Source: Clostridia bacterium
Lineage (GTDB): Bacteria; Bacillota_A; Clostridia; Oscillospirales; Butyricicoccaceae
Assembly (NCBI GenBank): GCA_017421885.1
Contig: JAFOHJ010000249.1
Location: forward strand, 1-18,321
Length of the DNA: 18,321 nt
Direction: 5' to 3'
Shown: piece by piece, positions 1-8,606 of the stretch
Position numbering within the stretch: position 1 is the first letter of the stretch
Layout: the number at the start of each line of letters is the position of its first letter
Notes under the pieces: model-generated
Seen by the model: the letters and a program-made list of their open reading frames with translations, nothing else
The model's database searches: none
Told to the model about the DNA's origin: nothing
Position numbers and translations under genes: made by a program

Positions 1-698
1 ACGGCCTCTACGGCGCCTGCTCGACTATGGCCGAGTCACTGATCCTCGGATCGGTGCTTATCTCTGCAGGCCTTGAGGACAAGACCCTTTGCACAGCATC
101 ATCCCACTTCTGTTCGGCCGAGCGGCAGTATCGCTATCCGCTGCAGTACGGCGGACAGAGGCCTCCCACGGCCCAATGGACGGCCACCGCATCGGGGTCG
201 GTCATGCTGACAGCAACCCCGCAGAAAATAGCCGTTACGAGGGCGATGGCCGGGCGGATATATGACCCCGGTGTCACCGATGCGGCAAATATGGGTGCGG
301 CTATGGCTCAGTCGGCCTATGAGACCATACTCAGCTATTTCAAGACCACCGGCGAGCAGCCTTCCGATTATGACATGATCGTCACCGGCGACCTCGGCGC
401 CATAGGCCGCGACATAGTGGTTGAGCTGGCTAAGGCGGGAGGCCTTGATCTGGATGGGAAATACACAGACTGTGGAATAATGCTGTTCGACCGCGAGAAG
501 CAGGATGTCCACTCGGGCGGTTCGGGCTGCGGATGCTCGGCAGCGGTGCTGTGCGGGTATATTCTGCCCGAAATGGAGAAGGGCAGCCTTAAAAGGGTGC
601 TGTTCTGCGGCACCGGCGCGCTTCTTAGCCCTCTTACTACCAGCCAGGGCGAGAGTATCCCGGGAATATGCCACCTTGTGTGCCTGGAGGTGATGTGA
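1..698 (+). CDS. spoVAD: Stage V sporulation protein AD (partial, 5' end missing)
   Basis: C-terminal part of SpoVAD. The reading frame is open from base 3 (G-L-Y-G-A-C-S-T-M-A-E-S) with no start in the window, so the gene begins upstream. SpoVAD has a thiolase-like fold; in Bacillus it binds dipicolinic acid and is needed to move it into the forespore. Family signs are the GACST segment (Cys codon at 18-20, where thiolase-fold proteins keep their active cysteine), the RYPLQYGGQRPPTAQWT block, and the D-x-G-x-T-D-A-A-N-M-G-A-A-M-A segment. The C-terminus ends ...GICHLVCLEVM, with a TGA that overlaps the spoVAE start by one base. spoVAC would be expected just upstream. The Met at 27 is internal, not a start. 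Identity is firm; the ligand role is taken from the family. Confidence 0.93.
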   Translation, partial: GLYGACSTMAESLILGSVLISAGLEDKTLCTASSHFCSAERQYRYPLQYGGQRPPTAQWTATASGSVMLTATPQKIAVTRAMAGRIYDPGVTDAANMGAAMAQSAYETILSYFKTTGEQPSDYDMIVTGDLGAIGRDIVVELAKAGGLDLDGKYTDCGIMLFDREKQDVHSGGSGCGCSAAVLCGYILPEMEKGSLKRVLFCGTGALLSPLTTSQGESIPGICHLVCLEVM

Positions 699-1054
699 TG
701 GAATATATCAGAGCCTTTATCTGCGGCGGCATCATCTGTGCCCTGTCGCAGGTGCTGATCGACCGAACGAGGCTGACCCCGGCGAGGATACTGACAAGCT
801 ATGTTGTACTGGGAGTTATCCTGACCGCCATAGGGGTATACGAGCCTATTGTCGAGTGGGGAGGCTGCGGAGCCACCACTCCTCTGTTCGGATTTGGGTA
901 CACCATGGCCAAGGGGGTCGAGACCGCCGTTGACCAGTACGGCATCGTTGGTGCTTTGACCGGAGGGCTTACCGCCGCGGCAGGCGGCATCTCGGCAGCG
1001 GTGTTCTTTTCGCTGCTGGGGGCGCTTATTTTTAAATCAAAACCAAAAAACTGA
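698..1054 (+). CDS. spoVAE: Stage V sporulation protein AE
   Basis: Small membrane protein of the SpoVA channel that moves Ca-dipicolinate into the developing spore and releases it in germination. It has 118 residues, close to the usual 115-120 of the SpoVAEb type. Three hydrophobic segments are visible at about residues 4-22, 31-52 and 83-112, and the conserved VYEPIVEWGGCGATTPLFGFG loop lies between the second and third. The start chosen is ATG 698. It has a near-perfect Shine-Dalgarno (GGAGGTGAT, 686-694) and overlaps the spoVAD stop by one base, which implies translational coupling. An in-frame ATG at 668 would add ten residues lying inside spoVAD and has no such site. It is the last gene of its operon, since a strong terminator follows directly. 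Confidence 0.93.
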   Translation: MEYIRAFICGGIICALSQVLIDRTRLTPARILTSYVVLGVILTAIGVYEPIVEWGGCGATTPLFGFGYTMAKGVETAVDQYGIVGALTGGLTAAAGGISAAVFFSLLGALIFKSKPKN

Positions 1055-1055
1055 A

Positions 1056-1080
1056 AAAAGCCGCCCATTGGGCGGCTTTT
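1056..1080. terminator. Bidirectional intrinsic terminator after spoVAE
   Basis: A seven-base-pair GC stem, GCCGCCC (1060-1066) with GGGCGGC (1070-1076), and a three-base ATT loop, flanked by A-run and T-run. The T-run (1077-1080) ends the spoVA transcript. The A-run (1054-1059) becomes six Us on the other strand, so the same hairpin can end the converging gene whose stop is at 1094. Confidence 0.9.
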
Positions 1081-1093
1081 GATTTGAATAATT

Positions 1094-2131
1094 TTAAAGA
1101 TATTCCTCCATATCCTCAATAATGGCATGGCAGGCATCTGCCAGTTCGCTTCGCTCAGTGCGGTTGAGCTTGCCCACCGCATAGCGGCTGACAATGGGAT
1201 TCAACTTCTCAATAGCCTCGAACATGGTGTAGATAAGCGCCTTGAAAAGGTCGGGGTTCACACTGCCGGGAGAATCAAGGCGATGGCCGAAGTTGATGGA
1301 GATATTCGAGCCGAAGGGGGCGCTGTCTTCGGCATCATAGAAGATGCAGCAGCCCATGGGGATCTTGCCGTAGAGCTTGTTGCAAAGCAGGGTGACCGGC
1401 ATGGCGTACTTCTGGTCGACGATGCAGGGGAAATATGCACGGATGGTGTAGTCCATGGCATTGCGTGCGGCAAGGATCGAAAAATCGGCGCACACCTTTT
1501 CGTCATCCGAGAGGAGGCCGAAGGAGAAGAGGGTGCCGTGGGGAGTCTCGCGCTCGTCGGAGGTTATCTCCATATCATTCAGGATGCCGCGGACGGTGTT
1601 GGCGAGATAGCCTGCGCTGTGCATGGGAATATGGTTGTTGATAAGGTTAAGGATGTCCTCGCGAAGACAGTCGTTGAGGACGGCTTCACCCTCTTCAAAG
1701 CTGTGGTCGGGGCCAAGCTCCTCCAGCTTCTGCTCAAGGGTACCGCGGAGGTTGGCATAAAGCTCGCGGTGCTCGGGGTCGTTATCCATATCGGTGAGAA
1801 ACTGAATAAGGGGAGAAACACGGGGGGACTCATCAAAGTCTTCGGGAATATCATTTTCTTCAAAACCGGAGGAAAAATCAAAATCATCATCGAAAGGAAG
1901 TCCGTCGTCTTCTTCGGGTTCGAATTCGATAGAAACAGTATCGGTTACAGGTGTGGCCTTCATATGTCGGATGAGATGGGGAAGAAGAATGGCAGTGATT
2001 TCGTCTTCGGAGGGATCGGGACCCAGGCGGGCCTCTTCGCCTTCAAGCTGGGCGATCATTTCGGAGGCATATTCGGGGGCGGGGTCGATAGAGCGAAGCT
2101 CGTTGATAAATGTGCGGATACGGTTGTCCAT
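1094..2131 (-). CDS. Unknown protein: duplicated N-terminal module and YbjN-like C-terminal region
   Basis: A 345-residue soluble, acidic protein that I cannot assign to a named family with certainty. Residues about 5-57 and 108-160 are similar to each other: both contain F-[IL]-x-[ED]-[LM], a D-P, a Tyr, and a LE-x(5-6)-LGPD-x-S-x-[DE]-E block (LGPD at 36-39 and 139-142). A very acidic linker (about 68-101) separates them. The C-terminal part (about 176-323) has the alternating pattern of YbjN-like domains: short-chain beta strands, YTIRAYFPCIVDQKY, then NKLYGKIPMGCCIFY and a final helix. No signal peptide or membrane segment is seen. The start is ATG 2129-2131 with AAAGGAGA upstream (about 2139-2146 on the plus strand). 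The gene stands alone between two terminators. Its function is unknown; YbjN-like domains are often compared with secretion-chaperone folds, which is only a fold-level hint. Confidence 0.75.
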   Translation of the reverse strand: MDNRIRTFINELRSIDPAPEYASEMIAQLEGEEARLGPDPSEDEITAILLPHLIRHMKATPVTDTVSIEFEPEEDDGLPFDDDFDFSSGFEENDIPEDFDESPRVSPLIQFLTDMDNDPEHRELYANLRGTLEQKLEELGPDHSFEEGEAVLNDCLREDILNLINNHIPMHSAGYLANTVRGILNDMEITSDERETPHGTLFSFGLLSDDEKVCADFSILAARNAMDYTIRAYFPCIVDQKYAMPVTLLCNKLYGKIPMGCCIFYDAEDSAPFGSNISINFGHRLDSPGSVNPDLFKALIYTMFEAIEKLNPIVSRYAVGKLNRTERSELADACHAIIEDMEEYL

Positions 2132-2222
2132 ATATACATCTCCTTTATTATAATTTATGGGTTAAATATAAAGGATTTTTCCGTTTCGCGCGAAAGGACG
2201 GTGTAGCTTCAAAGTCGGGCAT

Positions 2223-2256
2223 AAAAAATCTCCTGCCTGAATACACAGGCAGGAGA
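2223..2256 (-). terminator. Intrinsic terminator, minus strand (end of secA transcript)
   Basis: A perfect ten-base-pair inverted repeat, CTCCTGCCTG (2230-2239) and CAGGCAGGAG (2246-2255), with a six-base loop. Read on the minus strand, it is followed by six Ts (complement of 2223-2228). It lies about 265 bases beyond the secA stop with only a non-coding repeat between, so it most likely ends the secA message. Confidence 0.85.
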
Positions 2257-2320
2257 GGGGGACGAGAGTAAATACAAGATCAGTATTTCTCCCAATTTCT
2301 TGTTGTGTTCTCTAGGATCT

Positions 2321-2491
2321 GCCAGAGGCTCCCTTGTGTAAAGGGAGCTGGCATGGCGCAGCCGTGACTGAGGGATTGTGTGACAGAGATTATGTTTTCG
2401 CATTATTTTTCAGCGAAATCGCAGAAATTGCTGTACAACCCCTCCGCCTTGCTATCGCTCGGCACCTCCCCTTACACAGGGGAGGCTTTGG
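2321..2491. repeat. Imperfect palindromic repeat element (MITE-like)
   Basis: A roughly 170-base non-coding element whose two ends are imperfect inverted copies. The left end (from 2322) and the reverse complement of the right end (from 2488) agree at 24 of the first 29 positions, and again at their inner ends (GAGGGATTGT versus GAGGGGTTGT). Each end is also a hairpin: GCTCCCTT/AAGGGAGC at 2328-2348 with a GTGTA loop, and CCTCCCCT/AGGGGAGG at 2465-2485 with a TACAC loop. A third hairpin, TTTCGC/GCGAAA (2396-2418), sits at the centre. No transposase or gene is inside. The pattern resembles dispersed palindromic repeats I recall from gut Ruminococcaceae genomes; copy number cannot be checked here. 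The inverted GTGTTC (2305-2310) and GAACAC (2492-2497) may mark wider borders. Confidence 0.7.
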
Positions 2492-2520
2492 GAACACGAA
2501 GTCGAATTAGGGCTATTGTT

Positions 2521-5241
<2,721 letters not shown>

Positions 5242-5269
5242 ATATGTTCTCCTTTTATATAAATGCGGA

Positions 5270-5275
5270 ATTATA
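5270..5275 (-). promoter_or_regulatory. Probable -10 element of the secA promoter
   Basis: On the minus strand a perfect TATAAT occurs at 5275-5270, about 29 bases before the secA start, in a very AT-rich stretch. This would give a leader of about 20 bases that includes the ribosome binding site. No good -35 hexamer sits 17 bases upstream (the position reads TATATA), so the assignment is tentative. Confidence 0.4.
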
Positions 5276-5341
5276 ATATCTAAACTCTATACTATATAAA
5301 ATAAAAAAACAAGGACTTTTTGATGAATTATTATTTACTTC

Positions 5342-5370
5342 TTTACACAATGGGCCGATTTTAGTATAAT
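5342..5370 (+). promoter_or_regulatory. Sigma-A type promoter for prfB
   Basis: TTTACA (5342-5347) and TATAAT (5365-5370) are separated by exactly 17 bases, close to the vegetative consensus. The predicted start is near 5377, so the transcript begins next to a small hairpin, GGGCC (5382-5386) with GGCCC (5393-5397). The leader to the prfB ATG is about 58 bases. Confidence 0.8.
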
Positions 5371-5407
5371 TAATCTACTATGGGCCTGCTTCGGCCCGTT
5401 TCAGACC

Positions 5408-5438
5408 GTAATAACATGAAAAGAGTGTAATAACATGA
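5408..5438 (+). repeat. Duplicated 12-base start region with a four-codon upstream ORF
   Basis: The 12-mer GTAATAACATGA occurs at 5408-5419 and again at 5427-5438, 19 bases apart. The second copy contains the prfB start ATG. The first creates an out-of-frame ATG (5416) that opens a tiny ORF, M-K-R-V-stop (5416-5430), ending four bases before the prfB start. The repeat is certain; any role in translation is inference. Confidence 0.6.
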
Positions 5439-6559
5439 TACAGTACGATGAAATCAGATATAAGCTCAACGATCTTAAGCCTCAGCTTGAAGAGCTCCGC
5501 GTTTCGCTGGCTCTTGACGATGCAGAGGCTACAATTGCCGAGCTTCAGCAGAAGGCTCAGGCTGCCGATTTCTGGGATGACCCCGAAAACAGCCAGAAGA
5601 TCCTTCAGAAGATCAAGCAGCTCCAGGATAAGATCGCCCGCTACAACTCGCTGGCCGGCCTCTATGAGGACACCCTCACAATGATCGAGATGGCCGACGA
5701 GATGGAGGACGAGAGCCTGCTGCCCGAGATCTCGAGCGACTTCAAGCGCTTCACAGAAGGTCTTGAAGAACAGCGCCTGACCACACTTCTGTCGGGCGAA
5801 TATGACGCAAACAACGCCATGATCACCCTCCATGCCGGTGCAGGCGGCACCGAGGCTCAGGACTGGACACAGATGCTTTACCGCATGTACACCCGCTGGG
5901 CAGAAAAGCGCGGCTACAAGGTAAAGGTTCTTGACTATCTCGACGGTGAAGAAGCCGGCCTCAAGAATGCTACTATCTCCATCGAGGGCGAGAATGCCTA
6001 TGGCTATCTCAAGAGTGAGAACGGCATCCACCGTCTTGTCCGTGTTTCTCCCTTTGACTCGGCAGGACGCCGTCAGACCAGCTTCTCGGCAGTTGAGGTC
6101 ATGCCCCATATCGAGGACGACACAACCATCGAGATCCGTTCGGAAGACCTTAAGGTCGACACCTACCGTTCGGGCGGCGCAGGCGGCCAGCACGTAAACA
6201 AGACCGAGTCGGCTATCCGAATCACCCATCTGCCCACCGGCATCGTTGTTGCCTGTCAGACTCAGCGCAGCCAGGTACAGAACCGAGCATATGCTATGCA
6301 GATGCTTCGTTCCAAGCTGGCCGAGATCAAGGCTCAGCAGCACCTCGAAAAGATCGAGGATATCAAGGGCGTTCAGATGAAGATCGAGTGGGGCAGCCAG
6401 ATCCGCTCCTATGTATTCATGCCCTATACCCTTGTAAAGGATCACCGTACAGGCTGTGAGAACGGCAACATTCAGGCAGTTATGGACGGCGAGATCGATT
6501 CCTTCATTACTGCTTATCTCACAGCTTCGGCTACAGGCAAGTGGGAGAAGCAGATTTGA
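5435..6559 (+). CDS. prfB: Peptide chain release factor 2 (RF2)
   Basis: Class I release factor that reads UAA and UGA stop codons and triggers peptide release. It has 374 residues. RF2 rather than RF1 is shown by the SPF codon-reading tripeptide (residues 205-207, in HRLVRVSPFDSAGRRQTSF). The catalytic GGQ is at 250-252 (SGGAGGQHVNKTESA). The N-terminal helical domain has the usual DFWDDP segment (45-50). The gene is one continuous frame: at the position where many bacteria have CTT-TGA-C and a programmed +1 frameshift, this gene reads CTT GAC (codons 27-28, 5513-5518), and no AGGGGG-like stimulator lies upstream. The start at ATG 5435 is forced by an in-frame stop at 5417; its ribosome binding site is weak (AAAAGAG, 5419-5425). 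It is divergent from secA and ends in its own terminator. Confidence 0.97.
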   Translation: MIQYDEIRYKLNDLKPQLEELRVSLALDDAEATIAELQQKAQAADFWDDPENSQKILQKIKQLQDKIARYNSLAGLYEDTLTMIEMADEMEDESLLPEISSDFKRFTEGLEEQRLTTLLSGEYDANNAMITLHAGAGGTEAQDWTQMLYRMYTRWAEKRGYKVKVLDYLDGEEAGLKNATISIEGENAYGYLKSENGIHRLVRVSPFDSAGRRQTSFSAVEVMPHIEDDTTIEIRSEDLKVDTYRSGGAGGQHVNKTESAIRITHLPTGIVVACQTQRSQVQNRAYAMQMLRSKLAEIKAQQHLEKIEDIKGVQMKIEWGSQIRSYVFMPYTLVKDHRTGCENGNIQAVMDGEIDSFITAYLTASATGKWEKQI

Positions 6560-6570
6560 TTTTTAAAATT

Positions 6571-6606
6571 ATCCCGCAGGATGCAGGCATCCTGTGGGAT
6601 TTTTTT
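6571..6606 (+). terminator. Intrinsic terminator after prfB
   Basis: A 13-base-pair stem with one G-T wobble, formed by ATCCCGCAGGATG (6571-6583) and CATCCTGTGGGAT (6588-6600) around a CAGG loop, followed by six or more Ts. It starts 12 bases after the prfB stop. Confidence 0.93.
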
Positions 6607-6630
6607 GCCGGCTTATAAAGGAGAAAAGAT

Positions 6631-7131
6631 ATGCTTAATATAGTGCTTTTTGAACCCGAGATACATTTCAACACGGGCAACATCGCCCGCACCTGCGGCG
6701 CTACCCACACAAGGCTGCATCTGATCAAGCCCTTTGGCTTTGAGATAACCGACAAGCACCTCAAAAGGGCAGGGCTGGACTACTGGTACCTTGTGGATAT
6801 AACCCAGTATGAAAATCTTGAAGATTTCATGGAGCGCAACCCCGGGGCAAGGATACATTATGCTTCCACCAAGGCTCCTCGTAGACATACCGCAGCCGAG
6901 TTCCGCGACGGCGACTATATCATGTTCGGCAAGGAGAGCCGCGGCCTGCCCGAGAGCCTTCTCGAGCGCAACTATGATATGTGCATACGCATACCTATGG
7001 TCAGAGATGCAAGGTCGCTCAACCTTTCCAATTCGGTTGCTGTCGTTCTTTACGAAGCCCTCAGGCAGCTCGATTTTCCCGGCCTTTCTGAAGAAGGCGA
7101 GCTGACAGGGTTAGATGACAGGCAGGTATAA
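6631..7131 (+). CDS. trmL: tRNA (cytidine/uridine-34 2'-O-) methyltransferase TrmL
   Basis: SPOUT-class (trefoil-knot) methyltransferase that puts a 2'-O-methyl group on the wobble base of certain leucine tRNAs using S-adenosylmethionine. It has 166 residues, the short form typical of TrmL (no extra RNA-binding domain). The three family motifs are present: NTGNIART (14-21), FGKESRGLP (99-107) and RSLNLSNSVAVVLYEALR (128-145), the last forming the knot and cofactor pocket. The start is ATG 6631 with AAAGGAGA at 6617-6624. It follows the prfB terminator, so it needs its own promoter or relies on read-through; I see no clear promoter in the 24-base gap. The last 15 or so residues are poorly conserved tail. 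The exact tRNA target is inferred from the family. Confidence 0.93.
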   Translation: MLNIVLFEPEIHFNTGNIARTCGATHTRLHLIKPFGFEITDKHLKRAGLDYWYLVDITQYENLEDFMERNPGARIHYASTKAPRRHTAAEFRDGDYIMFGKESRGLPESLLERNYDMCIRIPMVRDARSLNLSNSVAVVLYEALRQLDFPGLSEEGELTGLDDRQV

Positions 7132-7143
7132 GGGCACCATCTC

Positions 7144-7162
7144 AGGCGGCCTGGGCCGTTTT
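7144..7162 (+). terminator. Possible weak terminator after trmL
   Basis: CGGC (7147-7150) and GCCG (7155-7158) pair around a CTGG loop, extendable with G-T pairs, and are followed by four Ts. The stem is short and the T-run is short, so it would be leaky at best. Confidence 0.3.
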
Positions 7163-7176
7163 AAAAGGAGTCTTGT

Positions 7177-7335
7177 ATGCTGGGGCTCATTTTCATGAAA
7201 ATATGTCCGGAAAACAGCAGAAATATTCGAAAAAACCCAGTCAGTTGCCTTGAAATAGGCATTTTTTTGATATATAATGAATGTGTCTGTGCGCAGATGT
7301 TATTTTGGCCTGCCCGTAACAGGTCGAATACATAA
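7177..7335 (+). CDS. Possible 52-residue ORF between trmL and pgk
   Basis: An ATG at 7177 preceded by a good Shine-Dalgarno (AAAAGGAG, 7163-7170, six-base spacing) opens a 52-codon frame, starting M-L-G-L-I-F-M-K-I-C and ending N-R-S-N-T before TAA 7333-7335. I recognise no family. It has four cysteines and a short hydrophobic stretch (about residues 25-33). Against it: the pgk promoter (7250-7278) and leader structure lie inside it, and its codon choice is unlike its neighbours. It may be a chance ORF or the remains of a gene. Only the initiation signal supports it. Confidence 0.2.
   Translation: MLGLIFMKICPENSRNIRKNPVSCLEIGIFLIYNECVCAQMLFWPARNRSNT
7189..7202. promoter_or_regulatory. Perfect 14-base palindrome upstream of the pgk promoter
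   Basis: ATTTTCATGAAAAT reads the same on both strands. It ends 47 bases before the -35 box of the pgk promoter. A dimeric regulator site is possible, but the palindrome is AT-rich and nothing else supports an operator. Confidence 0.25.
7250..7278 (+). promoter_or_regulatory. Sigma-A type promoter for the pgk-tpiA-gpmI-eno operon
   Basis: TTGAAA (7250-7255), a 17-base spacer and TATAAT (7273-7278): five of six and six of six consensus positions. The spacer carries a run of seven Ts. The predicted start is near 7285, giving a leader of about 112 bases before pgk. Confidence 0.85.
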
Positions 7336-7346
7336 AAATCGGCGCA
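7290..7346 (+). promoter_or_regulatory. Predicted stem-loop leader of the pgk transcript
   Basis: Hand folding gives a stacked stem: TGCGC (7290-7294) with GCGCA (7342-7346); ATGT and ATT (7297-7300, 7302-7304) with AAT and ACAT (7327-7333, one bulge); and GGCCTG (7307-7312) with CAGGTC (7320-7325), closed by CCCGTAA. It begins about five bases after the predicted transcript start. No T-run follows, so it is not a simple terminator; a 5' stabilising hairpin or a control element are both possible. No known riboswitch was recognised. Confidence 0.4.
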
Positions 7347-7397
7347 TGAAAACAAGACTAATGAATAAAGTAATATAATTATGGGGAGAGGTTTTCT

Positions 7398-8588
7398 ATG
7401 CAGTACAACAAGAAATCCGTAAAGGATATTGACGTAAAGGGTAAGAAGGTCCTGGTCCGCTGCGACTTCAACGTTCCTCAGGACGCAAACGGCAATATCA
7501 CAAACGACAAGCGTATCCGCGAGGCGCTGCCCACAATCAGATACCTGCTTGAGCAGGGCGCAGCTGTTATCGTTTGCTCTCACCTGGGCAAGCCCAAGGG
7601 CGAGAGAAAGATGAAATATACACTTACACCTGTTGCAAAGCACCTGAGCGATATGCTGGGTCTGCCTGTCAAGATGAGCTTTGACACCGTAGGCAAGGAG
7701 GCAACACGTCTGTGCGGCGAGATCAAGCCCGGCGAGGTCGTAATGCTTGAAAACCTCCGCTTTGATGCAGGCGAAGAGGCCGGCAGCGAAGTTTATGCCG
7801 AAGCTCTGGCTTCTCTGGCTGATATCTATGTCAACGACGCTTTCGGCGCAGCTCACAGAAAGCATGCTTCGACAGCTCTGATCTCTCACTATCTGCCCGC
7901 AGTATGCGGCCTGCTGATGGAGAAGGAGATCTCGGTCATGGGCAAGGCTATGGCAGAGCCCGAGCATCCCTTCATCGCTATCATGGGCGGCTCCAAGGTT
8001 TCCGACAAGCTGGGCCTCATCGGCTCCTTCGTCGGCAAGTGCGATTCGATCCTTGTTGTAGGCGGCATGGCTTACACATTCTTTAAGGCTATGGGCGGCA
8101 CGATCGGCAGCTCGATCTGCGATGAGAAGAGCCTCGGCCTCGTAAAGGGCATCATTGAGGATGCAGAGAGCAAGGGCACAAAGGTATATCTGCCCATCGA
8201 TACAGTTATCGCCGACCAGTTCTCCAACGACAGCAACTTCACAACAGTTCCTGCCGGCGAGATCCCCGGTGACTATATGGGTATGGACATCGGTCCCAAG
8301 ACCGTTGAGAAGTACAGCGAGATCATCAAGCGCGCAAAGACCATCATCTGGAATGGCCCCGCAGGCGTATTCGAAATGCCCAAGTTTGCCCACGGCACAG
8401 AGGGTATTGCAAGAGCAGTTGCTGAAAGCGGCGCAGTTTCCATCATCGGCGGCGGCGACTCGGCTGCAGCTATCGAAAAGCTCGGCCTTAAGGATCGCGT
8501 AACACACGTTTCCACAGGCGGCGGCGCTGCAATTACATTCCTCGAGGGCGCTGAGCTTCCCGGTGTTGCATGCCTTCTCGACAAATAA
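7398..8588 (+). CDS. pgk: Phosphoglycerate kinase
   Basis: Cytoplasmic glycolytic enzyme that transfers the acyl phosphate of 1,3-bisphosphoglycerate to ADP, giving ATP and 3-phosphoglycerate. It has 396 residues, normal for bacterial Pgk. Family signs are the substrate-binding RCDFNVP (21-27), the hinge-region MGGSKVSDKLGLI (from about 195), WNGPAGVFE, which contacts nucleotide, GGGDSAAAIEKLGL (from about 351), and the C-terminal STGGGAAITFLEG. The start is ATG 7398 with a GGGGAGAGG site at 7383-7391. It is the first gene of a four-gene glycolytic operon, with tpiA only 18 bases after its stop. The codons used are strongly biased, as expected for a highly expressed gene. Confidence 0.98.
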   Translation: MQYNKKSVKDIDVKGKKVLVRCDFNVPQDANGNITNDKRIREALPTIRYLLEQGAAVIVCSHLGKPKGERKMKYTLTPVAKHLSDMLGLPVKMSFDTVGKEATRLCGEIKPGEVVMLENLRFDAGEEAGSEVYAEALASLADIYVNDAFGAAHRKHASTALISHYLPAVCGLLMEKEISVMGKAMAEPEHPFIAIMGGSKVSDKLGLIGSFVGKCDSILVVGGMAYTFFKAMGGTIGSSICDEKSLGLVKGIIEDAESKGTKVYLPIDTVIADQFSNDSNFTTVPAGEIPGDYMGMDIGPKTVEKYSEIIKRAKTIIWNGPAGVFEMPKFAHGTEGIARAVAESGAVSIIGGGDSAAAIEKLGLKDRVTHVSTGGGAAITFLEGAELPGVACLLDK

Positions 8589-8606
8589 GGGCAGGAATAC
8601 GATCAA

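Noticed and set aside
668..697. Upstream ATG 668 as the spoVAE start
   Set aside because: It would add ten residues lying inside spoVAD and lacks a ribosome site, while ATG 698 has a near-perfect one.
1127..2206. Plus-strand ORF of 359 codons opposite the YbjN-like gene
   Set aside because: It is antisense to a gene that has a good ribosome binding site and a recognisable domain pattern; its translation has the repetitive hydrophobic-acidic look of a mirror frame and no family.
2209..2403. Minus-strand 64-codon ORF across the repeat element
   Set aside because: It runs through a terminator hairpin and the palindromic repeat, has no ribosome site and no recognisable sequence.
7374..7379. TATAAT just before the pgk ribosome binding site
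   Set aside because: No -35 at the right distance and transcription would start at the ribosome site itself; the 7250-7278 promoter is far better.
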